From positions 62,001 to 126,000 of the forward strand of contig JAEXHI010000002.1 in the NCBI GenBank assembly GCA_023450085.1: DNA of 64,000 nt, read 5' to 3'. The position numbers and the translations under genes are program-made. This DNA comes from Bacteroidota bacterium (GTDB taxonomy: Bacteria; Bacteroidota; Bacteroidia; Sphingobacteriales; Sphingobacteriaceae). Under the pieces are notes generated by a model, which saw nothing but the letters and a program-made list of their open reading frames with translations, had not been told where the DNA came from and ran no database searches. Positions 44,264-52,324 of the stretch are shown one piece after another. Numbering within the stretch: the first letter of the stretch is position 1; every line of letters starts with the position of its first letter.

Positions 44264-45313
44264 TCAGAAATAAACGTTCATGTAACTTTTCAGCGCATTA
44301 GCTATTTTTCCCGCAAAGGCAGGTCTTGTGCTATCGTTGGTTCTAACGCTCGAATTAAATTCCAACTGAAAACCTGAAATGGTTCCTCCATGTTTTGAAC
44401 CATGACGGGCGGTATTGTATCCACCATCAAAATATTTGCCATCCGTAAAAATGGCTGTGTCGCCAGGCAATGGATAAGTGTTGCTTGGCGTTACCATGTA
44501 ACCTAATTGGGCATTTAATAAGCTGCCGAATGCGTTGGTGCCTTTGATTAAACTGGTATGAGTAATGCCGCTACCCACCATTGCCCTAACACTTGATTGA
44601 CTAGTTAAATTACCTAAGGTGTTAGTGTAAGTAGCAAGTTGGTATTTAGTGAGCATGTAGCCTACTTCTGTCCTTTCTGGGGTATGTACTTGTCCATGGA
44701 TATCGATAAATAGTCCAGAAGCATGATTGGCGTTAATAGTTGCTTTGGCGTCGTCAATAAACTCGTGAAACTTATCCCAAGCAGGTCCTGCATATATTCC
44801 ACCTTGAGTGGCTACTTCTTTTCTCCTGTTGGCATCTAGTTTTGAGCGATGAAGATGATTAATGATGAGATGGGGTCTTTTGCCTGTTTTGATGCGAACT
44901 GAATCAGCAATGGCAATGGCTAGTTCTTTGGTTTTGGTATCGGCCAGATCTGAAAAGCTGGTGTCGGTGCTATATTGATCGTAAGGTAAGGTGCCATAAG
45001 TATAAGTTTCGGTTCTGTCTTTCATAAATGCCGGTCTGGTTCCTCCACCGTGTGGCGCAGCAATGATTAACCTCGAATCTGCATCGCCGGCAATGTATTC
45101 AATTGCAAGAAAGCTCGATGTACCATTCGTTACATTGTACTTGTAGCTTACGCCTGGGGTATAGGTCGTTAGCATGGCCACTTGCCCTTCAGTACTTGAA
45201 ACGAGCTTTTCGGCTTGAGCGTTTGCTAAATCAGCTTCGTTCTGTTTAGCGCACGAAAAAACTGTGAGCTCCATTACGGCAACTACAGCTAGCATTTTTA
45301 AGTTTCTTTTCAT
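44264..45313 (-). CDS. Lipoprotein, N-formylglutamate amidohydrolase-like
   Basis: A 349-residue lipoprotein (lipobox TVFSC, Cys21). The core resembles PF05013-type amidohydrolases: IIAAPHGGGTRP, then HLIINHLHRSKLDANRR, then LFIDIHGQ, and SGFQLEFNSSVR, giving plausible zinc-binding His/Glu and arginine residues. A secreted role in cleaving gamma-glutamyl or formyl amides is inference. It stands alone between repeat-rich gaps. Confidence 0.6.
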   Translation of the reverse strand: MKRNLKMLAVVAVMELTVFSCAKQNEADLANAQAEKLVSSTEGQVAMLTTYTPGVSYKYNVTNGTSSFLAIEYIAGDADSRLIIAAPHGGGTRPAFMKDRTETYTYGTLPYDQYSTDTSFSDLADTKTKELAIAIADSVRIKTGKRPHLIINHLHRSKLDANRRKEVATQGGIYAGPAWDKFHEFIDDAKATINANHASGLFIDIHGQVHTPERTEVGYMLTKYQLATYTNTLGNLTSQSSVRAMVGSGITHTSLIKGTNAFGSLLNAQLGYMVTPSNTYPLPGDTAIFTDGKYFDGGYNTARHGSKHGGTISGFQLEFNSSVRTNDSTRPAFAGKIANALKSYMNVYF

Positions 45314-45653
45314 TTTTTTTAAGTTTTAAGTTCTTATAGATGACTGATTTTAAGGCAAAAAGGACCGAAAAGAGATTTTTTTGATGCTGCTATGGAGAAT
45401 GGTTATCTGAATAAATTGTTGAAAAATAAATTGAAATTATTTCACTGACAATCAATGTGTTGTGGGTGTTTTTCGGTTTCTTAAAACCTGAAGTTTTACC
45501 GACTTGCCTGTTGTTTTTAAAAGCATTTTCTTTGATAAATTTTAAATCTAAACTCTATGAAAATTCTTATCAAACTAAGTCTTGGATCTCTTTTAACGTT
45601 AGGCTTTATTCAAATAGTTTGGGATGGTAAAAGTGTGGTTAATTGATTGATCA
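45314..45653. other. 340-bp gap holding a remnant signal-peptide ORF
   Basis: The left 240 bases are AT-rich with no gene, followed by the remnant at 45557-45646. No tRNA or promoter with a good -33 was seen. Confidence 0.55.
45557..45646 (+). pseudogene. Frameshifted N-terminal remnant of a DUF5648-type gene
   Basis: A 29-codon ORF reads MKILIKLSLGSLLTLGFIQI... and resembles the signal peptide of the intact protein at 46842 (MKNLIKLGFALLLTLGIYSN). At the DNA level, GGCTTTATTCAAATAGTTTGG matches GGCATTTATTCAAACAGTTTC; the missing A puts the rest out of frame, after which similarity ends. It lies just before tandem-FKBP gene A. It is too short for certainty. Confidence 0.5.
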
Positions 45654-46592
45654 ATGAAGAATAAAAAATTAAAATATAAAGCCGCCATTTACTTGTTGGT
45701 GGTTCTCACTGTATTGACAGTTTTTATTTCTTGTAAAAAGGAATATGAAACAATTGAGGAATTAGATAATAGAAATATCAAAAGTTACAAAGAGACACAT
45801 TCAAGTTTAACATTTACAGATGTTGATGGCTATAGTTATAGTATTACTGATTCTGGAATAGGCAGTACAGCAACCAACACCGATTCTGTTTTTTATTCTT
45901 ATACTTTTAAGTCTACCTCAGGTAAGATTTATTACCAGACAAGTGATATCTCTATTTCAGGAACTTTTTTAGGATATACAGATCGGTTTGCGATTGGGCG
46001 TTCAGTTTATACTTTTAAGCCAGTTAGAGAAGTACTAGGGAAATTAAAGAGAGGTGGAAAAGCAATACTTCTCCTGCCTTCCAGAATGGCCTTTGGTAAA
46101 AATGGATTGAGTAGTTTTGGAATAGGGTCAAACGAAACAATTATAGTAGAATTGGGACTGTATAATTTCGAAAAAAGACATCAGGTTGATGCTTTTGAGA
46201 CACAAACTTTTATTGCCAAAAATAACCTAACTTTTAACACCGATCCTACAGGCGTTAAATACAATATTTCTACGCCAGGAACTGGAGCAGATATGATAAG
46301 TTTAACTACTACATTTGGCTGCAAGTACACTGGTAGATATTTAGATGGAACTATTTTTGAACAAGCGACTTCAGAAGTTACTCGTACATTAAATAAACTT
46401 GTGGATGGGTGGCAAGTTTTGATAGGTAGAGTTTCGGCAGGAGGAAAGATAAGGATAATTATCCCGTCAAATTTAGGATTTGGAAACACCCAAGATCCGA
46501 CGAACTGGAAATATTATCCTTACAGAAATGTATATGCTAGTGATAGGGTGTTAGATTTTGAGATAGAAATTACTAGCGTAACCAAAGATTAA
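45654..46592 (+). CDS. Lipoprotein with two FKBP-type domains (copy A)
   Basis: A 312-residue lipoprotein (VFISC, Cys27). Domain 1 (about 60-175) has FKBP shape (VREVLGKLKRGGKAILLLPSRMAFGKNG) but lacks the usual pocket Trp. Domain 2 (about 195-310) is a recognisable FKBP: YTGRYLDGTIFEQ and DGWQVLIGRVSAGGKIRIIIPS. Prolyl isomerase activity is likely only for domain 2, if at all. It is strongly similar to the protein at 47947, especially in domain 1. Confidence 0.85.
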   Translation: MKNKKLKYKAAIYLLVVLTVLTVFISCKKEYETIEELDNRNIKSYKETHSSLTFTDVDGYSYSITDSGIGSTATNTDSVFYSYTFKSTSGKIYYQTSDISISGTFLGYTDRFAIGRSVYTFKPVREVLGKLKRGGKAILLLPSRMAFGKNGLSSFGIGSNETIIVELGLYNFEKRHQVDAFETQTFIAKNNLTFNTDPTGVKYNISTPGTGADMISLTTTFGCKYTGRYLDGTIFEQATSEVTRTLNKLVDGWQVLIGRVSAGGKIRIIIPSNLGFGNTQDPTNWKYYPYRNVYASDRVLDFEIEITSVTKD

Positions 46593-46841
46593 AGTTTTGG
46601 TAGTTTTTGCTTATAAGCCCAAGCAAAGAGATGTCTTATACAAAATATAGCTATTAATGTTTATAAGCTACAGTTGACGCCTTGTTATAATTTTCTATGA
46701 ATTTAACAAGAAATGAGAAAATTTTGCACAAAAATGCTTTGGGTAACTGTTTGGTATATAGCGTTATAGCTGTGTTCTGTAGACTATTGCTTCTTGATTT
46801 TATATTGGTTTTCTTTGCCGAAATTTTAAACACAAAGTAAT

Positions 46842-47384
46842 ATGAAAAACTTAATTAAACTTGGTTTTGCCCTGTTGTTGACCTTGGGCATTTATTCAAA
46901 CAGTTTCGGTCAGTGGTGGGCGGAACCCGTGCCAGCTGGAAAAATTCCTATTCATCGTATTGTAAATATCTCTACTGGAAGACACTTGCTATGCAGCACT
47001 CTTGAGGCAAAAAATTTAACTACATCTTCTGGCACTGCTTGGATATATGAAAGTAAACTTGGCTATTTGCGCGACAATAGTGCTTTAGGGATTCCTGTTT
47101 ATAGATTTTATAGGCATGCAAGTAAAGCTCATTTTTTTTCTACAAATTCTACACCACCTAGTGGGTATGTATCAGAAGGAATAATAGGTTATACCTCGAC
47201 AGATCCTATTCCTGCAAATCCTTGCGATGCTGATTCTATGGTTTGCTCAAAAGTAGCTGTCTTTAGATATGCTCGACTTACTGGTTGGAGTGGCCATGTT
47301 TACACGAATAGATATTCAGAATTAGGTGCTGGTAATTCGACATGGCTTTATGAAGGGCCGGTATTTTGGTTGGATGCTTTTTAG
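46842..47384 (+). CDS. Secreted DUF5648-type repeat protein
   Basis: A 180-residue exported protein (signal peptide to about NSFGQ). It has copies of a fish-hook-like repeat: FYRHASKAHFFSTN and RLTGWSGHVYTNRY, each followed by a WLYEGP- or EGIIGY-type strand, as in the DUF5648 repeat (consensus HFYTtn). These proteins are thought to be extracellular; function unknown. It sits between FKBP lipoproteins and is followed by a strong terminator. Confidence 0.72.
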   Translation: MKNLIKLGFALLLTLGIYSNSFGQWWAEPVPAGKIPIHRIVNISTGRHLLCSTLEAKNLTTSSGTAWIYESKLGYLRDNSALGIPVYRFYRHASKAHFFSTNSTPPSGYVSEGIIGYTSTDPIPANPCDADSMVCSKVAVFRYARLTGWSGHVYTNRYSELGAGNSTWLYEGPVFWLDAF

Positions 47385-47403
47385 AAAATTATTTTTATAA
47401 GTG

Positions 47404-47430
47404 AAAGAGCTCGAATATTTCGAGCTCTTT
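47404..47430 (+). terminator. Rho-independent terminator after the DUF5648 gene
   Basis: AAAGAGCTCGA (47404-47414), loop ATATT, TCGAGCTCTTT (47420-47430): a perfect 11-bp stem ending in TTT, 20 bases after the stop. Confidence 0.85.
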
Positions 47431-47454
47431 TCATTTGTTAAAATTGGTTAAAAA

Positions 47455-47485
47455 TTGTAGCATCGGCTTTAAAAGTTTATTTTTG
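47455..47485 (+). promoter_or_regulatory. Promoter of the FKBP gene pair
   Basis: TTG (47455-47457), N20, TATTTTTG (47478-47485) fits the Bacteroidota consensus and spacing. It ends 4 bases before the ATG at 47490. Confidence 0.6.
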
Positions 47486-47489
47486 CTGA

Positions 47490-47957
47490 ATGAAGTTAAA
47501 CGTAAAATGTTTACTCGTGTTTTTTTTAGCTGTGGTAACGCTAAGTTCATGTAGTAAAGACGATTATAATGCAGAGGAGCAAGCAAAAAAAGACGATGCC
47601 TTAATTGTTGATTTTATTGCTAAAAATAATATTCAAGCAACAAAACACAGTTCAGGGTTATATTACCAAATCATAACACCAGGAACAGGTGCTAGTGTAA
47701 CAGCTGCTTCTACCGTAGGGGTTAATTATGTTGGCAAATTTTTAAATGGCTCCCAGTTTGAAAAATCAGAAGCTATTGTCACTTTTCCTTTAAGCCAAGT
47801 AATACAAGGTTGGACCATTGGCGTACCTTTAATTAAAGTGGGTGGCCGCATTCGTTTAATTATTCCTTCGGGTTTGGCTTATGGCAATAGGGCTCAAGGA
47901 CCTATCGCTAAAAACACTGTCTTAGATTTTACTATCGATTTGATAAATGCACAATAA
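47490..47957 (+). CDS. Single-domain FKBP-type prolyl isomerase lipoprotein
   Basis: A 155-residue lipoprotein (TLSSC, Cys21) with one FKBP domain: VNYVGKFLNGSQFEKS, IQGWTIGVPLIKVGGRIRLIIPSGLAYG and the C-terminal NTVLDFTIDLI. The pocket Trp and Tyr are present; the common FDSS becomes FEKS. Its stop overlaps the next gene's start by 11 bases, showing translational coupling. Confidence 0.9.
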   Translation: MKLNVKCLLVFFLAVVTLSSCSKDDYNAEEQAKKDDALIVDFIAKNNIQATKHSSGLYYQIITPGTGASVTAASTVGVNYVGKFLNGSQFEKSEAIVTFPLSQVIQGWTIGVPLIKVGGRIRLIIPSGLAYGNRAQGPIAKNTVLDFTIDLINAQ

Positions 47958-48858
47958 GAACTTAATGTATAAAACCCACACTTATTTGTTGGCACTTTTT
48001 ACAGTGTTAACGATTTTTACTTCTTGTAAAAAAGAGTATGAAACCACTGAGGAGTTAGATAATAGAAATATTAAAAATTATAAAGATGCCCATTCCAACT
48101 TGACTTTTGTGGATGTTGATGGGTATAGTTATAGTATTACGGATCCGGGAACAGGTAGTTCGGTCGTAAATACTGATTCTGTTTATTATTCCTATGCTTT
48201 TAAATCTACTTCAGGCACGGTTTATAATCAAACTAATGATTTGTCTATCTCAGGAACTCTTTTAGGTTATACAGATCGATTTGCAATTGGAGGAAAGGTT
48301 TATAGTTTTTCTCCTGTGAGGGAAGTTTTAGGGAAATTAAAGCGAGGAGGAAAAGCTACTGTTCTTCTCCCTTCAAGAATGGCTTTTGGTAAAAATGGAT
48401 TGAGTAATTTTGGAATAGGTTCAAATGAAACTATAGTAGTTGAACTTGGATTGTATAGCTTTGAAAAAAGGCATCAGGTTGATGCTTTTGAGATTCAGAC
48501 TTTTGTAACAAAAAACAATCTTACTTTAACTACTGATCCTACTGGCGTTAAATATAGCGTGTCAACTCCAGGTACTGGTGCAGATATTATTGGGCCACAT
48601 ACAACTTTTGTTTGTAATTATACTCTTAGAGATTTGCAAGGAGTTGTTTTTCAATCAGGGAGTGCGGTAACCTTGAGGCTAGGAGAAGTGATACCCGGGT
48701 TTGCTATAATCGGAGGAAAGCTTTCTGTAGGTGGAAAAATGAGGATGATAATTCCTTCTATATTGGGATATGGACCCGCAGGTAGTAGCGATGGACTTAT
48801 ACCTCCAAATACAGTATTAGATTATGATGTCGAAATCACTAGTGTAACTAAAGACTAA
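47947..48858 (+). CDS. Lipoprotein with two FKBP-type domains (copy B)
   Basis: A 303-residue lipoprotein (Cys27 in FTSC). The ATG at 47947 aligns with the start of copy A at 45654. Domain 1 is nearly the same as in copy A. Domain 2 has diverged and has Phe (PGFAIIGGK) where copy A has Trp, so its substrate pocket differs. Paralogy with copy A is obvious; the copies are separated by the DUF5648 and single-FKBP genes. Confidence 0.85.
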   Translation: MHNKNLMYKTHTYLLALFTVLTIFTSCKKEYETTEELDNRNIKNYKDAHSNLTFVDVDGYSYSITDPGTGSSVVNTDSVYYSYAFKSTSGTVYNQTNDLSISGTLLGYTDRFAIGGKVYSFSPVREVLGKLKRGGKATVLLPSRMAFGKNGLSNFGIGSNETIVVELGLYSFEKRHQVDAFEIQTFVTKNNLTLTTDPTGVKYSVSTPGTGADIIGPHTTFVCNYTLRDLQGVVFQSGSAVTLRLGEVIPGFAIIGGKLSVGGKMRMIIPSILGYGPAGSSDGLIPPNTVLDYDVEITSVTKD

Positions 48859-48864
48859 AATATT

Positions 48865-48889
48865 AAAGCCAGCAATTAGCTGGCTTTTT
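48865..48889. terminator. Bidirectional terminator between FKBP copy B and the photolyase
   Basis: AAAGCCAGC (48865-48873), loop AATTA, GCTGGCTTT (48879-48887), then TT. The photolyase stop codon lies within the stem-loop, and the FKBP gene ends 6 bases before it. Confidence 0.75.
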
Positions 48890-50282
48890 CATTTAATGCT
48901 TTTTTGTAGCTCTCTAAAGCTCTATTTCGAGCAAACTCATGATTTACAATAGGAACAGGAACGATAGCTTTTTGATATTCGGGAGCCCATTTAAAAACAT
49001 ATTCCATTTTAGGATCAAATTTTTTGAGCTGTAGTTCGGGATTAAACACCCTAAAATACGGCGCTGCATCGTTACCGCTCCCACAGGCCCATTGCCAACC
49101 TCCTACGTTACTGGCCTGCTCGTAATCTAAAAGTTTTTCAGCAAAATAAGCTTCGCCCCAACGCCAATCAATAAGTAAATGCTTACATAAAAAGCTGGCC
49201 ACAACCATGCGTACGCGGTTGTGCATAAAGCCAGTTTGGTTCAGTTCACGCATGCCTGCATCTACCAAAGGGTAACCTGTTTCTCCTTTGCACCAAAGCT
49301 CAAATTCTTTTTCATTGTTTCGCCAGTTGATCTTATCGTAATCAGGTTTAAAGGAGGTATTAATGGTTTTTGGAAAGTGCCATAAAATCATCATGTAAAA
49401 ATCTCGCCAAGCCAATTCAGATACCCACTTGTCGGCTTTTTGAGCAAGTGCTTCGCTAACCACTTCTCTAATGCTTACCGTACCAAAACGGAGGTGCAAG
49501 CCAAGTTTGGTGGTGGCGTTTTTGGCTGGATAATCCCTGTATTTTTCGTAGCCATCTAATTTTTCCTTGAAATGGTTAGATGGGAATTGAACACTACTAC
49601 TTGAAAAACCAATAGCTTCTAAGGAAGGGAACTTGAATTTTCCTCCCCATGCCCCCTCAGGGAGGGGGACAGGTAAATCGCCATCTATATTCCCTTGGAA
49701 TGGATTAGAGAGAAGGCTATCTATTTGGTGTAAGTTTTTAAAATATTTTGCAGTAGGATAGGGCTTTAAGTAAAAGGGGTTAAGTTTTAACTGCCATTGC
49801 TTATAATAAGGAGTAAAAACAGTATAAGGGGTTCCGTCTGCTTTTTTAACCTCATCTTTTTCAAAAATCACTTGGTCCTTATAGCTATGAAAGTCTATAC
49901 CATTTTGTTTAAGTAGATCGGCTATTTCTTGATCTCGCTTTCTGGCATAAGGTTCATAGTCATGGTTGGTGTAAACGGCCTTTACATTAAATTCACTAAT
50001 GATTTCTTCCCAAGTCTTTTGTGGTGTTTGAAATTTTACGAGTAGCCGTGACCCTTTGTCCATCAGCTGTTCATTAATCTTTATTAGTTGTTGATGGATA
50101 AAATCTACTCTTGCATCTTTCTTATTCTCCAAGCGATCTAAAATGTTAGGATCGAAGATGAAAACAACCAGTACAGGGTAACCAGAGGTAAGGGCATAGT
50201 ATAAAGCTGCATTGTCCTGTAGTCTTAAATCTCTTCTTAGCCAGCAAATACTGATGGGCTGCGCATTATTTTTTTTGCTCAT
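48876..50282 (-). CDS. phr: Deoxyribodipyrimidine photolyase/cryptochrome family protein
   Basis: A 468-residue light-dependent DNA repair enzyme of the class I photolyase/cryptochrome family. The N-terminal antenna domain (ICWLRRDLRLQDNAALYYAL) and C-terminal FAD domain are present (VSELAWRDFYMMILWHFP; GMRELNQTGFMHNRVRMVVASFL; GGWQWACGSGNDAAPYFRVFNP). Between them, around residues 195-217, is an unusual insertion, IDGDLPVPLPEGAWGGK, encoded by a GC-rich palindrome. The start overlaps the TIGR01777 gene by 17 bases. Confidence 0.92.
   Translation of the reverse strand: MSKKNNAQPISICWLRRDLRLQDNAALYYALTSGYPVLVVFIFDPNILDRLENKKDARVDFIHQQLIKINEQLMDKGSRLLVKFQTPQKTWEEIISEFNVKAVYTNHDYEPYARKRDQEIADLLKQNGIDFHSYKDQVIFEKDEVKKADGTPYTVFTPYYKQWQLKLNPFYLKPYPTAKYFKNLHQIDSLLSNPFQGNIDGDLPVPLPEGAWGGKFKFPSLEAIGFSSSSVQFPSNHFKEKLDGYEKYRDYPAKNATTKLGLHLRFGTVSIREVVSEALAQKADKWVSELAWRDFYMMILWHFPKTINTSFKPDYDKINWRNNEKEFELWCKGETGYPLVDAGMRELNQTGFMHNRVRMVVASFLCKHLLIDWRWGEAYFAEKLLDYEQASNVGGWQWACGSGNDAAPYFRVFNPELQLKKFDPKMEYVFKWAPEYQKAIVPVPIVNHEFARNRALESYKKALNEKAS
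49652..49668. repeat. GC-rich palindrome inserted in the photolyase gene
   Basis: CCCCCTC (49652-49658), AGG, GAGGGGG (49662-49668) lies within the photolyase reading frame near codon 205-211. GC-rich palindromes of this kind are usually intergenic in this phylum. Confidence 0.7.
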
Positions 50283-51180
50283 AAATAGCGGTCAAGGCAT
50301 TTTCGAGGGTCAAATATCTGAATTGAAAACCAGTATTCAAGATTTTTTGAGCGGAGGTGTTGTTGCTAATTAAGGGAAGGATACTCATCTCTCCCAAAAT
50401 CAATTTTAAAACGAACTTGGGAACATTCACTGGCCAAACAGGTTTGTGCAAAGTTTTGGCTAATGTTTTGGTAAAAGTACTATTGGTGACAGGTGAAGGT
50501 GCAGTAGCGTTATAAGCATCAAATAACAAAGGATCTTCAATGGCTTTAAGGTAGATGTTTACCAAATCATCTATATGTATCCAAGGCATCCATTGTTGGC
50601 CAGTACCTAAGGCTGCACCTACAAAATTTTTAATTGGTTTTGCCATGGTCGCTAAAGCCCCGCCCTTGGCGCTTAGTACAATGCCTGTTCTTAGCTTTAC
50701 TACTCTAATTCCTAGCGCAATGCCTTGGTCTGCTGCCTTTTCCCAAAGGATGCAGCACTCGGCCAAAAAATCGTGGCCAGGCAAGCTTTCTTCATCTAAA
50801 ATCTCATCGGCTCTGTCGCCATAATAGCCTACGCCCGAAGCGGAGAGGTAAGCCTCTACGGGGCTATTGGTTTCTTTAATTGCTTTAAAGAGAAGCTCAG
50901 TAGATTTTACCCTACTATCAATAATCTGTTGTTTGCGTTGCTGGCTCCAAGGTTTGTCGGCAATGCCTTCTCCGGCTAAATTAATTACAGTATCTATTCC
51001 TTTGAAGGCATCATGGTCTATCTGTTGCCTATCAATATCCCACATAAAAACTTTGATTCCTGCTTTTTGTATAGGTTTCCTCGCTAAAATACTTACCTGA
51101 TGTCCTTTTGCTTGCAGTTGTACAACCAGTTCTTGACCTATTAAGCCAGTGGCACCTGCAATGAGAATATTTTTTGCCAT
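50266..51180 (-). CDS. TIGR01777 family SDR epimerase
   Basis: A 304-residue NAD(P)-binding protein of the atypical SDR39U1/YfcH group. The Rossmann motif is ILIAGATGLIGQELV, and the family signature includes DTVINLAGEGIADKPWSQQRKQQI and SASGVGYYGDRADE. The function is not established; the family is often linked to cell division or sugar metabolism. Its start lies upstream of the photolyase, overlapping by 17 bases, as part of one transcript. Confidence 0.9.
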   Translation of the reverse strand: MAKNILIAGATGLIGQELVVQLQAKGHQVSILARKPIQKAGIKVFMWDIDRQQIDHDAFKGIDTVINLAGEGIADKPWSQQRKQQIIDSRVKSTELLFKAIKETNSPVEAYLSASGVGYYGDRADEILDEESLPGHDFLAECCILWEKAADQGIALGIRVVKLRTGIVLSAKGGALATMAKPIKNFVGAALGTGQQWMPWIHIDDLVNIYLKAIEDPLLFDAYNATAPSPVTNSTFTKTLAKTLHKPVWPVNVPKFVLKLILGEMSILPLISNNTSAQKILNTGFQFRYLTLENALTAIYEQKK

Positions 51181-51229
51181 ATCAACTAAACCCTAAATTA
51201 GGGAATTAGTTTTAATGAAGCGGGTTGTC

Positions 51230-52036
51230 CTACTTTTTTGTATACTTCTTAAAAAAATCAATAATAGTTTGATTGGCATTTCTAGGGTATTCATGTCCGC
51301 CACTATGTAAGAAAATGATAACGTCATTGCCATTTTTGCCCGCGTACAAGGTGGCGTTGCTATCTAATTTTACTCCATCTGAGCTGCAGCCATTTACTGT
51401 TAGTACCTTGTTGTAGGTTGCTTTTTGCAAAAATGGTTTTACCAATGGATCTGCTTCGCCCATGAGATGTAATGCTGGTTTGGGTGTCAGTTCGCCCCTT
51501 AGCTTTCCGGCAGCGGTAGCAGTTGGCGCAAAGGCGGCAAACTCATTAGCTCTTGTTGCCCAAAGCAGATAGGTAAAACCACCGCCGTTTGAATGCCCAG
51601 TGGCATAAATGTGGTTGTTGTCAACTTTATAATCGGTTTTGAGCGTTTTGAGCATGGCGTCAAAAAACTGTAAATCTCTATTTTTATCGGTTTCACTATT
51701 CATTACCCAGCCGCTTTTTTTGCCTTCAGGGTCTGTAAGCATACCTGGCGTATTCAATCCTTGTGGACAAATGAAAATGGCTTCTGGCCAAAGTTTTTCA
51801 AAGCCTCTTGTTCTGTACATATTGAGCATGGTGCCTCCATGGCCATGGAAAGCGAAAATAACTGGGGTAGGTTTGCTCTTAGCAGTGGCGGGAATATAAA
51901 CCAAAGCTTTTCTAACTTCGCCGTTAATAGTCCATTCCATTGTTTTTGGGCTGCTATCTTGAGCCATGGCCGATAATAGCGAAGTGAACATGAACAACGC
52001 CAATAACTGGATTTTAAAATAGTGTTTTGCTTGCAT
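51230..52036 (-). CDS. Secreted alpha/beta hydrolase (esterase/PHB-depolymerase-like)
   Basis: A 268-residue exported hydrolase with signal peptide from ATG 52036 (MQAKHYFKIQLLALFMFTSL, cleavage near AQ). The oxyanion region is FAFHGHGGTMLNM and the nucleophile elbow is ATGHSNGGGF (Gly-His-Ser-Asn-Gly). Asp in GEADP and His in HSGGHEYP complete the triad. It resembles LpqC/PHB-depolymerase esterases; the substrate could be a polyester or an acetylated or feruloylated polysaccharide. Monocistronic. Confidence 0.85.
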   Translation of the reverse strand: MQAKHYFKIQLLALFMFTSLLSAMAQDSSPKTMEWTINGEVRKALVYIPATAKSKPTPVIFAFHGHGGTMLNMYRTRGFEKLWPEAIFICPQGLNTPGMLTDPEGKKSGWVMNSETDKNRDLQFFDAMLKTLKTDYKVDNNHIYATGHSNGGGFTYLLWATRANEFAAFAPTATAAGKLRGELTPKPALHLMGEADPLVKPFLQKATYNKVLTVNGCSSDGVKLDSNATLYAGKNGNDVIIFLHSGGHEYPRNANQTIIDFFKKYTKK

Positions 52037-52324
52037 ACCCCATAGAGTAGTATTTGTAAGCAAGGTTTAAATGCTTTTTTTATTTTGGATGAATAAGTTT
52101 TGAATGAAGGCCCGTTGTTGTTTCGATTACTAAGTCAAAGAAAGCTAATTGATACGGTGATAACACCAACTAGAGGGGTGATGGTTATAGGAGAATTTAA
52201 CCCTTGCAGGTTTCGAAAATCTAAAGGTTTGGCCATTGAAAACGTCAAAATAGCTTCAAATAACGGTTTTTGCTTAAACAATAGCCAATTAAAAACGTTA
52301 GTTTTACAAGATACTTTTTAGGTT

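Noticed and set aside
45314..45556. Possible small RNA in the AT-rich gap
   Set aside because: No clear promoter-hairpin-T-run combination was found.
52100..52321. A 73-codon frame starting at TTG before the dehydrogenase
   Set aside because: Weak start, mixed composition and no recognisable domain; probably chance. A real small gene cannot be fully excluded.
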